Source: Perognathus longimembris pacificus
Lineage: Eukaryota > Chordata > Mammalia > Rodentia > Heteromyidae
Assembly (NCBI RefSeq): GCF_023159225.1
Contig: NC_063170.1
Coordinates: 28,174,301 to 28,238,300, forward strand
Reading direction: 5' to 3'
Length of the DNA stretch: 64,000 nt
Part shown: piece by piece, positions 11,011 through 22,481 of the stretch
How positions within the stretch are numbered: position 1 is the stretch's first letter
Layout of the letters: every line of letters starts with the position of its first letter
Notes under the pieces: model-generated
The model's input: only the letters and a program-made list of their open reading frames with translations
Told to the model about the DNA's origin: nothing
The model's database searches: none
Made by a program: the position numbers and the translations under genes

Positions 11011-13436
11011 ATAATAATAATAATTTATTAGTATTATTTAATACTAATGGTGCTTAGAAATAGGTAAATGCATAAAGAGCCTAGACTGTCTTCATGAAAA
11101 CTGGCATTTCAATACCTCTGAATGCTGTAACAGAAATATGATGTAAATGTTCTTTGGTGACCGCTCTACTGTCACGTCCACATGTATAGGGATATTCTAG
11201 TTCAAAGCACTTTTGTTTGGCTTCTGGACCAGGAGGCCGTGTGACTTTTCCAGTTACAGGGAGCTAGCCAATTGGAGAATATGAGTTTGATACATTCCCT
11301 AAAGCAAACTCTAAGGACTCTGGACTTCATTCTGCAAACAGTTGAGAAGAGGAAGTAGGTTGGATCTAGTGCTCCTCCTGGAGGGATCTAGACTTGGGAA
11401 ACAACATTCGGGTTGGAAAAGCCATTGAAAAGACATGCTTGGAGTTGTCAGCATGAGAAGGATAACAGGTGACAAGTGTAGGAGGAAGAGATTCTGCTAG
11501 GGCCCTACCCAAAGCATGTATAATCAACCTATGTAAATGTGGTTCTGTGGTATGGGACCATTCTCTCATGCTTGTATTTCACAAGAATCTCCTCAGGATG
11601 GTGGTTTCAGGTCAAACAGCTACTTGAAGTAGAAGACATATGTCAGGAGACATGAAGAAGCAGTCGAGTGAAGAAATATCCCTAGGAAGATAGGTACTAG
11701 AATCGCTCACACCCTGGCAAAGTACGTGTTGCTTTTTTTAGTGGAGAGAGACTCATCTCTAGAGATATCCCTTTTCAATCACAACAACCAAAGACTCTTG
11801 GGAAAAAGAGAAATTTTGTTGGCCAATCACCTGGGATCTGTCCTTTTCTCTTGCCTGCCTCCTAATCCAGAGGTGCAATTCAACCTCCAAGGCTACCTGA
11901 AAAATAGGCAAAATCGTGTTTGTTCTTCAAGAGATTATCATCAAGGTTCTAACTTTTCGAATGTGCAGAATAAGTTTCAAAATCAACAGTCTTATTAACC
12001 AGCTTTTGGACTCTGTGGATAGCTGACCTTGTGCTCTTTTCTCTCCACCTTTCACAAACACAATAGCTGTGTAAAGATCTAGTTCCTCCCACTGCTTCAT
12101 TATTATTATCTTAGTTCCAGATGTCGAGATGTTACTAAAGAAAACAACTATATAATATCATATTCACTTATCAGAAAACACTAGTGGGAGTCAAAAATCA
12201 TAGTAGGCAAAGAATAAAGAAGAAAAAAATCACCATGAAGTTAATTTTGCCTTTCACACACTATGGCCCAGACAGTGACCCTTCTTTTGAAGAGCACAAA
12301 GAATTGTTCCTGTGCATCATTGAAAATATCGTGATGGCTTATGGCTGCTAATTTTTAAGTGTCAAATTGTTCAGTCCCCTTGTGCAAATGAGCAATATAT
12401 ATTAGAAATGCTCTGATCTCTTATCTTGTAAATTGTAATTTATCTCATTTAGAGCAAATTATGTTGTTTAGATTGGAGTTCAAAGATGATGTGAAAAATT
12501 GGCAGTCTTCTATCTCTAAGGGCTGTGACAAATGTTGTGGGAAAGCATTGGCCAGCCCTTAGAGAAGAGGTCTTCGAAGCCCTTTGGAGGTCTGCCTGTG
12601 CCCTCATAGGGAGGCATGAAGAAAAATATCTTTTGGAGGAGGTTGAACTGACTTCAGGCACTCAGCAATCTGGTGTCAGTAGTTTTAAAGGTAGAAAGCC
12701 AACTGTGCAAATGTGGTGTTATCTTAATTAAGGCCAGAGCCTCTTCATTAAAAAGAAATGGCACTTGAGTTCAGAAACCCAATGAAAGATGCCCAACAGA
12801 TTGGAAAGGACGGAAGTCACTGGCTAAATACTCAGTCGAAAGCACATAGGAGTTTTGGTTGCCTTTTCTTGAAGCTTGTCTCTAATGAAAACCCAAGGGG
12901 CTAACTGGGGCCAAGGGAGAAAGAGAGACTGTGGAACATGACCCCCAACAAAAGCTGTCATTCTTTGTTCCTGACCCTGCAGGCTCTCTGTCCCCATTCC
13001 AAGGCATTTGTGTAGCAGGCATCACCCTCATCACCACACACACATTTAATATCCAAATGTCTCCCATTACATTCTTTCTAAAAGCAAAAGCTATAGGCAA
13101 AGCTTGTGGATTCCCCACTAAACCTGGTCCTGTTACCCCCTCCAAACTTAGCCTACCCAGTCCCTTTCATTGACTTCTGTTCACCAACTCTGAGCTTTTC
13201 TTTTCTATTTTAAGATAAATTAACTTGCCCCAGTCTCAGGATATTTGAATTGTAAATTTATCTTCCTGTATTGCTCTTTTCTCAGAGTGTGGCTATTTCC
13301 TTTCCATCACTCAGTTCAAACATTACCTGCTATTCCAACCTAACCTATGTAGAATATTCCTTGTTCTCTCTGTACTTCTCACTACCTATTCTGACTTTTT
13401 TTGTCACCAATCTCTGATATTACTTATTTAATTTTT
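11011..13436. other. Intergenic, nothing recognised
   Basis: Unique-looking DNA with short ORFs only. No splice-flanked conserved exon recognised. Confidence 0.45.
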
Positions 13437-14060
13437 CTTATTTAATTTTTATTGTCAAGGTGATGTACAGAGGGGTTACAATTACATACGCAAGGCAGTG
13501 AGTACATTCTTGTCAAACTTGTTACCTCCTCCCTCATGTTTCTTCCACCTTATCTCCTCCCCAATTCCCCCCACACCTGAGTTGTACAGTTGGTTTACAG
13601 CATATAGTTTTGTAAGTATTGCTGTTGCATTGGTTCGCCTTTTACCCTTTGTCTCACCATTTTGATGTCCCCCTTGCCTTTCCTAGTTCATATAAACATA
13701 TACACAATACCCAGGGTACCAAACTCAAACACAGGGAAAAAGCCATAAGGAAGAAAAACAAGAGAAAAAGGCATAATTTCACAAAGTACGTTGAAAATAA
13801 CAACAACGATAAACCACTTATTTCCATAACTTGGAGTTTATTTCACTTAACATTATCTTATGTGATCACATGTATTCTTTTCCTTTTAAAAATTATTCAT
13901 TTCTTTATTGTCAAAGTGATGTACAGAGGGGCTATAGTTTGCTACATAAGGTAGTGCATACATTTCTTATCCAACTTGTTAACTCCTCCCTCATTTCCCC
14001 CCGCCTTCCACCCTCCCCATTTCCCTCTCCCCACCCCATTTCTTGTCACAACATAAGCTT
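13437..14060 (-). mobile_element. Two L1 3' ends in minus orientation
   Basis: The L1 3' tail, seen in reverse as ATTGTCAAGGTGATGTACAG, occurs at ~13450 and again at ~13908. Each is followed by the reverse of the G-rich 3' UTR. Between them, sequence near 13840-13860 resembles the reverse of the ORF2 end. Confidence 0.65.
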
Positions 14061-14822
14061 CTTGAGAACTGAAACCTTGCCTGTCTTGTTGACCACTAGG
14101 TCTGCAACACCTTTAACACCTGTAATGAACACATTTGAGAGACTCACTACTACAAATAATTTAAAAAGAAATCTCCAAGTCTTGGAACAATCAAGTGATG
14201 TAGAAACAGACTGATCTGGCCTTGCTTTAGTGAGAACTCTGCACTCATTTGGATCAGAGCCACCACTAAAGCTATAGCCACTCTATGCTTCCAGCTGGCA
14301 CTTGACAGACACAATCTGTAAGAAGTCACTTTATAGCAAAAAAACAGAGGTTCTAGTCATCACTCTCCAGAGTCACTTGCATACATTCAACGGTATTATT
14401 TACCTAGAGATGGATCCTGCAGCTGGCTCCATTTATATTTTACATAAGCAACAAGGAGAGTCACTTGAAATTCTTCATGTCTCAATCAGTACGTGCAGAC
14501 TTTAACTTCAAAGTCACAGTGATGATTCTACTTGAGAGATAGTCTTCCATAAAAGACAGAATGGAACTGGGCCTTCTGTGTGTCTACCCACTCTTTCAAT
14601 ACATCTATTTAGATGTTGCCATTAACTGCCACATACACAACAAGAACACGAAGACGGGTACATTTTTCTAGCCATCATGTGTGCTGGGAGCAATTTTGCT
14701 CCATCCTGAGTCATTGATCTTAAAAGGAAAGAGAAGAAGATGGGACCAGATGGGGGCCCAACATGTTGACTCTCCCTAGTTCACCTTAGAGCAATCCTAG
14801 AATAAATTAAAAACAATGCTTT
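14061..14822. other. Intergenic, nothing recognised
   Basis: No gene or clear repeat. Confidence 0.4.
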
Positions 14823-15032
14823 GGGCTGGGTATATGGCCTAGTGGCAAGAGCGCTTGCCTCATATACATGAGGCCCTGGGTTCGATTCCCCAGCACCACA
14901 TATACAGAAAACGGCCAGAAGTGGCGCTGTGGCTCAAGTGGCAGAGTGCTAGCCTTGAGCAAAAGGAAGCCAGGGACAGTAATCAGGCCCTGAGTCCAAG
15001 GTCCAGGACTGGCCAAAAAAAAAAAAAAAAAA
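14823..15032 (+). mobile_element. IDL-Geo SINE, young copy
   Basis: Complete dimer close to consensus with intact A-box-like (TGGCCTAGTGGC) and B-box (GGTTCGATTCC) promoter motifs, a poly(A) tail and exact target duplications (AATGCTTTG). Confidence 0.9.
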
Positions 15033-15472
15033 ATGCTTTGTGGAAACAAATGAGAATGTTTGGGTGGGATTTTCTCCTTGGGCTGCCTCTGTCATTGATT
15101 TACTGTTGGAGATACAGATGTTTGTAGCACCTCTGTAGAGCTGAGCCAAAACTAATAAACTGTTCATGCAGTATAAAATAATTATGACAATGGCAACAGT
15201 AACTCTCAGCTGACCCCCTGTTTCTGCTCACTTCCTTTCTCCACAGGTGAGGATGGTGGACACTTGGCATTGTGCGGCTGCATCTGCAGGTGTAGAGCAG
15301 GCTTAGTCTTACAGGAGAAAAGTTGAGATCACTTCTCCCCTAGAAGCACTATAGAAGGCCACAGGTATCTACATAAAAAGCATCCAAACAAGAAGGGGAG
15401 AACACATCAAAGCCAATATTTCATCCAAATCTAAGAACATTTACAAAACTAGGCAGTCAGAAGAACAGGCTT

Positions 15473-15474
<2 letters not shown>

Positions 15475-15549
<75 letters not shown>
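15475..15549. repeat. (TC)n(AC)n compound microsatellite
   Basis: TC repeats (15475-15514) directly followed by AC repeats (15515-15549). Confidence 0.95.
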
Positions 15550-15551
<2 letters not shown>

Positions 15552-16524
15552 TTCTATTGTTTTAAGTGTTATAAATCTTTCTGTCCCTTGCTTTATATTC
15601 TTGGATTTCATTTCAAAAGGATGTTTACTTCTGATGGTGAGAGGATGGATTATAAGGAAGCAAGAAGGAAAGCAGGAAGACCCCATCTTAGGAAGTGATT
15701 GATGATGGCCTGAGTCAGTTTGCAGCCAGGGGAAATGAGCCAGTGACTTACCAGGAACAGAATTAGAAGAAAGATTTGTAAAATTGATGAGCCCCACATT
15801 TAATTATTTTATAGCTGGGTATATAGAAGGAAAAGTATAATCAAGCCACAATTTTTAGAATTAGGGAAGAATTCATCATGATTTAATGTTGAGTGGATTA
15901 ATGAAGTGCTGGTGATTGATCTGTCACATAGATAGTTGCATATGATTCTAGAGTTACAGCTGAAATCTGGACTAAAGAAATAAAGGTTGGAATCAGTGCG
16001 TATAATAGGCTACTGACTGTTGATGTTCTGCAAGAAGGTGTAAACACCCAGGGAGAGACTACAGAGCAGAGAAGGAGCCTTAGGCCAAACCACTAAAAAC
16101 GCCTTTCGACCAGTTAGCTACTGAAAGAAATCAATTAAGAAAGAGTGCCGAAGAGAAAGAGGAAAATGAGGAGAATGTGGGCACCTGGAAGTAAAAAGAA
16201 GCAGGCATTCTAGCGAAGGACAGGGTATTTGTTTAAACACTTCTGCTATCTAAGGCATAAAAATCATATTGAAATGCTGATGCATTTCCCTGTGGGAAGG
16301 ATCCAGCAAAGAGCAGAGTGAAGAGATGATTGACATGCAAGTGCCTGAGAAAGAGGATAGGGAGGTGCAGGTCCCAGCCTAACTGCAACTTGGCCTTAGC
16401 TGGAAGGGAAACTGACTTCTCTCTAGGGAACCTCCATCAATCTTTGATTTCAGCTGCATTGAGGAATGAACCCATGGCACACAGGGAGCAAGGATGTTCT
16501 CAAAAAGGCTCATCAAGAGCATCA

Positions 16525-16560
16525 GTGTGTGTGTGTATGTGTGTGTGTGTGTGTGTGTGT
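16525..16560. repeat. (GT)n microsatellite
   Basis: GT repeat with one interruption, followed by GCGCGC. Confidence 0.95.
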
Positions 16561-16591
16561 GCGCGCACATATGTTCCCATATACAATGTAC

Positions 16592-16790
16592 TCAGTGCTA
16601 GCCAGGGCTTGAACTCAGGGCCTGGACACTACCCCTTAGCTTTTCTGCTAGTCCTTGAACCATACCTCCACGTCTGGCTTTTTGGTGGTTTGCTGGAAAT
16701 AAGTCTCATGGACTTTTACCTCCCAGCTGGCTTTGAGCCTCAAGTCTCAGACTCTTCAGTAGCTAGGATCATGAGCCACCTGATGCCTTG
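16592..16790 (-). mobile_element. B1-like/Geo-like dimeric SINE, diverged
   Basis: Minus-strand copy: Geo-like part at the left (CTTGAACTCAGGGCCTG) and B1-like part at the right (CTTCAGTAGCTAGGATCATG). Confidence 0.65.
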
Positions 16791-18344
16791 TTATGTTTTT
16801 CATCATGCAACTAAATAGGAGGTCTCTATCTCTCTCTCTCTTTCTTTCTGTCTCTCCCATTAAACATGCTTTAGAAACAGGAAATAAAAGGTATTCAAGA
16901 GTCTTAAGAGAGGGAGACTATACTTTAACCTCTTGCATAAATATCAAAGTCAGGTGATCCAGAAGACAAGGCAAAATGAAGTGAGCATGGGTGCTCAGGA
17001 AGAAAACGTGAGCCCTAGTTCTCAGGATAACAGAGATAAGCCTTGTTTAAGTCACTTTGTCAAGTGACTAATACAGAAGTAGCGAATTATTAATGTTGGG
17101 ACGATTTGGCCTTCTGATGGAAGATTTAAGACGGACTGAATCATGTGCGGCCAGTTTTCTTAATATCATTGTAAAAAAATCTGTAAAATGAAATTGGGCT
17201 GTATATGCTTAAAACTTTATTTTATACCCTTGTGTGAATGGAATAACTTCTGTGCAGACCTATCATCTGATATCAAGAAAACCCCAGCAATAATCTTCTA
17301 TACATTAAGTGGGTAGGTGTCGTTTTCAGTGTTTTCTCATTTCTTAGCCCTCTGCAGTATTCGAGGGTAGCTACTGGCTCTCTTCACATATGTGATGGAG
17401 AGAACCAAGAGAGAACTGTGGAAGAGAGCATGTTTCCAACAGATTGTGGAACAGTGAGATGTGGAGAGGCCAATGTTTGGTAATATTGCTGTCCTGAGGT
17501 TGTGACAATTTCACTGGTACAATGTATTTTAACCAAACAGCTGCCCACTAAACTCCATCAGGGATGAGGGCACTGGGCCCAAGGGAGAAGGCTGTTGATC
17601 TCATCTTCCACCTCCACAGTAGAAAATTAATGGCCCAGTCTTGATGCATTTGAGAGAACTAACTGCTGACTTTGCTAGTTTTAGCTATTTACTTCCTCGT
17701 TTGATAAAAGTTGAAAAATCACCTGTATTATTAATTTGTGTAAAACCTTCCAGCTTCCGAATGTGTCTTGAAAACTATTTTTATAAAGCAAAGTTGAAAT
17801 TCTCATCTTTTTGCTTTCAAATGACTAAAGGCATTCATCAGCTGCTCTCATAAGCATCAAGCTTACTTTTTTTCTTTACACTTTCTAGATCAGAAACACA
17901 TGTACAGATTTTCTGAGTTTCTCTTAACTGCACAGTCATATATAAAAGTGCAGAAACAGCACTTAGTCCCTTTCTTTTACACGTAACTTTTCAATTCTAT
18001 CTCTCCCCTTGGGCATAGCTCCACTTATATTTATTGTTCATTCTCTATTTTATCCAGTCAGCAAGCATTTATTCAACAGCTAAACAAATGTTTAGCACTG
18101 TGGTGGTACTAGACTGGGACATGCAGTTTGCTTACTGTTACTTTTTTTGAGTCCTGGGCCTCATAAGTCTTATATTTTGTCTAAAGATAACATTGCCCTT
18201 ATAAAATGAAGACTGCATTAGTGAATGGTCTGAATCTATAGTTGTGGAATCATAGGACATTCTCAGGTGTTCTGAGATAGAGATCAGTGGAACTTCAAGA
18301 GTCCTAGAAAATGAGGGGATTCTAGGATGTGAGAACTAGCAGTG
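16791..18344. other. Intergenic, nothing recognised
   Basis: No gene recognised. A short CT-rich run lies at ~16827-16857. Confidence 0.4.
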
Positions 18345-18558
18345 AACTGGGGGCTCACACTTGTACCCCTAGCTACTCAGAAGGCTGTGATGTGAGGATC
18401 GAGGGTCAAAGCATGGGCAGACAAATCCAAGAGACTGTAATCTCCAATGACTAGCAGAAAGATGAAAGTGGAGGTGTGGTTCACATGACAGAGTGCCGAC
18501 CTTATGTGAAAAAGCTAAACAAGAACATGAGGCCTGGAGTTCAAGCACCAATACTAGT
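18345..18558 (+). mobile_element. B1-like/Geo-like dimeric SINE, diverged
   Basis: CCTAGCTACTCAGAAGGCTG in the left part and CCTGGAGTTCAAGCACC in the right part. Confidence 0.6.
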
Positions 18559-19094
18559 TGGGATGTTGGGAGGTGGATGGAAGGACTAAAAGGCAGGGAT
18601 AAGAAGTGCTTTTCAGATGAAGGACCACATCTGCATGTTTGTTTCAAAGATTATGAATAATGCAGCTGACTAAGGCAGTCAGTAGGGAACCACTGAAGGC
18701 TGATTTACAAAATGAACACTGTTTATAGACATTACTTCTGCTCCAGTGGATGGAAAGGAAACAGGTGGTGAGACTAGAGTCTAACCTGGAAGTGCAGAGG
18801 AGTATAGTATTTAGTGACAGAGTGATCTCCCCATCTCAGGCACTGGAGGAACCCAAGAGAAACAAACCCTAGAGATATCTAGGGCATGGAAAGGCAGTGG
18901 ATGAAGCATATTAATTCACAGCACTATCAATGCTGTTCTGCATTTTGGTTCCTGCTTCCTATAAGATTCTAGTCTCACTAGGTAGCATCATTTCTTTCCT
19001 AAATAAGTAAGAAAAATGTCTTTATAAGCCAGCCTGGATTTCTTTTCTTTAAAATCAAGTCTGGAGAGGGCAGGGACAGTGCAGAATATCATAG

Positions 19095-19198
19095 ACAGAA
19101 TATTCTCTCACTTGTAGTTCAGGCTGGCCTGGAACTTGACTAACCAACCTCAATCTCCCTTCTACCAGTACTATAGACATATACCACCATGCCCAGCT
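19095..19198 (-). mobile_element. B1-like SINE (monomer)
   Basis: Minus-strand B1 hallmarks: TTCAGGCTGGCCTGGAACTT and ACCACCATGCCCAGC near the right end. Confidence 0.65.
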
Positions 19199-19224
19199 GA
19201 AATTGTAATCTGGGGTAGGGGAGG

Positions 19225-19425
19225 GGGAGTACTGGAGCACAAATTCTGGGTCTTGTGCTCTGCTTAGCTTTTTCACTCATGGCTGGTTCTCTACCACTTG
19301 AGCCATGCTTCTAGGGCAGCATTTTTGCTAGGTGATTGGAAATAGGATCTGGAGAACTTTTCTGTCACAGGTGGCTTCAAATTTTGATCCTTAAATCTCA
19401 GCCTCCTGAGTAGCTAGTTCCTGAA
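19225..19425 (-). mobile_element. B1-like/Geo-like dimeric SINE, diverged
   Basis: Contains CTACCACTTGAGCCATGC and CTCAGCCTCCTGAGTAGCTA in minus orientation. Confidence 0.65.
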
Positions 19426-20448
19426 GACAAATGTTTGAAAGTTCCAGTATCCCTATCAAATGTACTATGACCATGAGAACTGGTCTTTGAAAGACCAAAG
19501 ACACACAAGAGACAGCCAAATCTCCCAGTCTGTAGTAAGAGCTATCCTTAATCCAGTAGGGGACTTCACAAAGAGGGAGGAAGGGAGCATGCAAATGAGT
19601 AGAAATAAAAGAATGTTTCCAATATTTTTGTATGTTTATGAGGGAAATTCTCTCTCCACTGGTGATACTATTTCAGAATTGCTTTTTCTTAGCCATCATT
19701 ACCATTTAAGATTTATATGTGGTTAATAAACCAAAAGTAAATGATTAAAAAGCTGAGACAAATGAGTGGAACTTGAATTGTGCAGACTTTGGTTTCAACT
19801 CCAGTTCTGCCACAGGCTGCGGACAGGGCACTTAACCTCTCGACTGCTCTGCTGCCTCCTTATGAAATGGGTACAACAATAGTACTTTCATCACAGAACC
19901 AATATTAGGTCTAAATAAGAAAGTTATACAAAGAGCTTAGCATATATAGAGCCCAAACTCCTGGATTGTAGCAAAGAGCCTCAGGCAAATATCTATAGCC
20001 AGGTTCTGGACAAGTACCTTGCAAAGTCTCTTTGGGTCCTTGGTTCTTTCGTTTTTCAATCTCCTCTGTAGCCAGCAAGCACCCTGCTCCAGGACTGAAA
20101 GGTGAGTCATTCACCTCATTCTCTCTTTGTTCCATGGATCATGATTACAGATTAGGCAGATCTTACTCAGGAACTCCCTCCTGGTTCCAACCAACTATCA
20201 AATATACAGGTACAGCAAGAAGGCAACCCGGGTTTTGGCCCTGAGAACCAAAAAGAGATAGGAGAAGAAAGAAGACAATGAGTCTTGGCAATTAATGAAG
20301 AGAACTATCAAACAGGCCATGTGACTGTGAACTCATAATGCAGAACCATTTACACTGAGAAGAAAAAATGCTACATAATGCATATGAGAAAGATGTTTGA
20401 TAAAAGACTGATAGCTAAGTGTAAATTCCCAATGGGCAGATAGAGACC

Positions 20449-20450
<2 letters not shown>
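19426..20450. other. Intergenic, nothing recognised
   Basis: No gene or clear repeat. Confidence 0.4.
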
Positions 20451-20509
<59 letters not shown>

Positions 20510-20524
20510 CGCGCGCGTGCACGT
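20451..20524. repeat. (GT)n microsatellite with CG-rich end
   Basis: GT repeat of about 56 bases, ending in ATACGCGCGCGTGCACGT. Confidence 0.95.
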
Positions 20525-20884
20525 ATTTGTCTGCATTTTGTAGTTATCAGAATCAAGGTCATAGAACAAAATTGAAAATCTCTTTGAAAAACAGATACAA
20601 ATCAGAATGATCACAATAGCTCAGTAGCTATGTACATATGATCACATAAGATGATGCTAAGAGAAAGGATCTCCAAAATATGGAAACAAGTGATTTAACA
20701 TTGATGCTGTTATTTTCAACATACTGTGTAAAATTATTTCTTCCATTCATCTTCCCTATGATTTAGCCTCTGTTGTCACTGTACTTGATTCTGCTATCCT
20801 GGATATTTTATATATGTCTGTCTGAATTACAGAAGGGAAGGGGAACATAAAAATGCAAACCAATGCAACAGCAATACTTAAAAG

Positions 20885-21050
20885 ACAATATGTTGCAAAC
20901 TAACTGTACAATTCAGGGGGAGGGGGATTAAGGAGGAGGGAAGGTGGGAGGAAACATGAGGGAGGGGGGTAACAAGTTGGGCAAGAAATGTACTCACTAC
21001 CTAACATATATAACGGTAACCCCTCTGTACATCACCTTGACAATAAAAAT
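20885..21050 (+). mobile_element. L1 3' tail
   Basis: G-rich segment then CCCCTCTGTACATCACCTTG and ACAATAAAAATTG. An IDL-Geo SINE is inserted right at its end. Confidence 0.7.
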
Positions 21051-21053
21051 TGA

Positions 21054-21265
21054 GGGGCTGGGAATATGGCCTAGTGGCAAGAGTGCTTGCCTCATATACA
21101 TGAAGCCCTGGGTTCGATTCCTCAGCACCACATATATAGAAAAGGCTAGAAGTGGTGCTGTGGCTCAAGTGGCAGAGTGGCAGAGTGCTTGAGCAAAAAG
21201 CAACCAGGGACAGTGCTCAGGCCCTGAGTTCAAGCTCCAGGACTGGCAATAAATAAATAAATATA
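21054..21265 (+). mobile_element. IDL-Geo SINE with small internal duplication and deletion
   Basis: Typical dimer, but GGCAGAGT is duplicated in tandem and the following CTAGCC word is lost. The tail is (AAAT)n rather than pure A. Confidence 0.85.
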
Positions 21266-21834
21266 TAAAAAAGTAATTGACCTATAAAAATAAACAAACA
21301 GAATGCCCCCATATGGAAGAATGAAATGGTAGAGTTGGAAGGAAACTTGGCAAAATCCATCCTAACATATTCACTTAAAACATCATGAAAGTGAAATTTA
21401 GAGAGCATCAGTGACTTATCACATGGCACTCAACATAGAGATAACTGGGAGCCATGAATCTAAATTTATAGACTCCGTTTTGTTCTTCCCTCTAGTATTA
21501 AGCTGGAGACTGGGAAATGTTCACGTGGCAGGTGAATGCTAATGTAGACCAACAGTATAACAGTTCTTGAAAGACTACCTTTGCTGAACAGCACTATTTT
21601 CTTGGATCTGTGAAATAACTAAAAACAAGAGAAAAGTTTGGCATCCCTTCCTCCATTTATGTAAGTCTTTAAGCCATTTACCTTGCAGCCAACTTAGAAT
21701 CCATAAAGGACAGAATTGATCCATGATAGCATCTTTACAAGAAAGGGATGGAGGAAACACCCTTTTCCCCTCAAAGCCTCCCCAGGATAGACCACCCACT
21801 AGGTAAGGAGACTTGCTTATCATGACCACATGGC

Positions 21835-22270
21835 TCCCCTAATGATGTTTATTGAAATGAACTCCAAGAAATGGAAACAAGAGGTTTTTTACTGTACTGT
21901 TTATGGTTCTTTTTCTTTTCTGTATTCCCCTCCCCTTTTGGTTTATTCCCTTTGGTTGCTATTTTTGACTTCTATACATTTGGTCTTGTATTGTCTGTTG
22001 TATTATCTTGTCTTTGTTAATCTGTTTTGGGGAGAGGAAGGGGAAGCACAGAAATGGTGGGACAAAGGGTGAACAAATTCAGCAATGATATTCACTACAC
22101 ACTATGTTGGAAATGAACTATACAACTTGGAGAGGGGAGGGAAGTCAGGAGGGGAAAGCTGGGAGAGAATGAGAGAGGAGGTGATACTGTTCAAAAAGAA
22201 ACATACTCATTACCTGACTTATGTAACTGTAACCCCTCTGTACATCACCTTTACAATACAATTAAAAATG
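21835..22270 (+). mobile_element. L1 3' UTR
   Basis: Matches the 3' UTR seen at 6360-6690 (ATGAACTCCAAGAAATGGAA type start, GAAATGAACTATACAACTTG middle) and ends in CCCCTCTGTACATCACCTTT then a poly(A)-like end. Confidence 0.7.
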
Positions 22271-22274
22271 TTTT

Positions 22275-22481
22275 TTGGTTTGTTTTTGTTGTCAATCCTG
22301 GGGCATTGACTCAGGGCCTGAGCACTGTCCGTGGCTTCTTTTTGCTCAAGGCTAGCACTCTACCTCTTGAGCCACAGTGCCACTTCCAGCTTTTTTCTAT
22401 ATATGTGGTGCTGAGGAATCGTACCCAGGGCTTCATGTATATGAGGCAAACACTTTACCACTAGGCCATATTCCCAGCCCC
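22275..22481 (-). mobile_element. IDL-Geo SINE
   Basis: Minus-strand dimer with several changes, inserted into the 3' end of the L1 just before it. Confidence 0.8.

Noticed and set aside
13831..14214. 127-codon ORF on the plus strand
   Set aside because: It covers reversed L1 3' tail and unique DNA. No similarity recognised and no start context of note.
14823..14900. tRNA gene
   Set aside because: The A and B boxes belong to the ID-like head of the IDL-Geo SINE. No proper cloverleaf or terminator follows.
16330..16818. 162-codon ORF on the plus strand
   Set aside because: It runs through a GT repeat and an antisense SINE; no conserved protein is visible.
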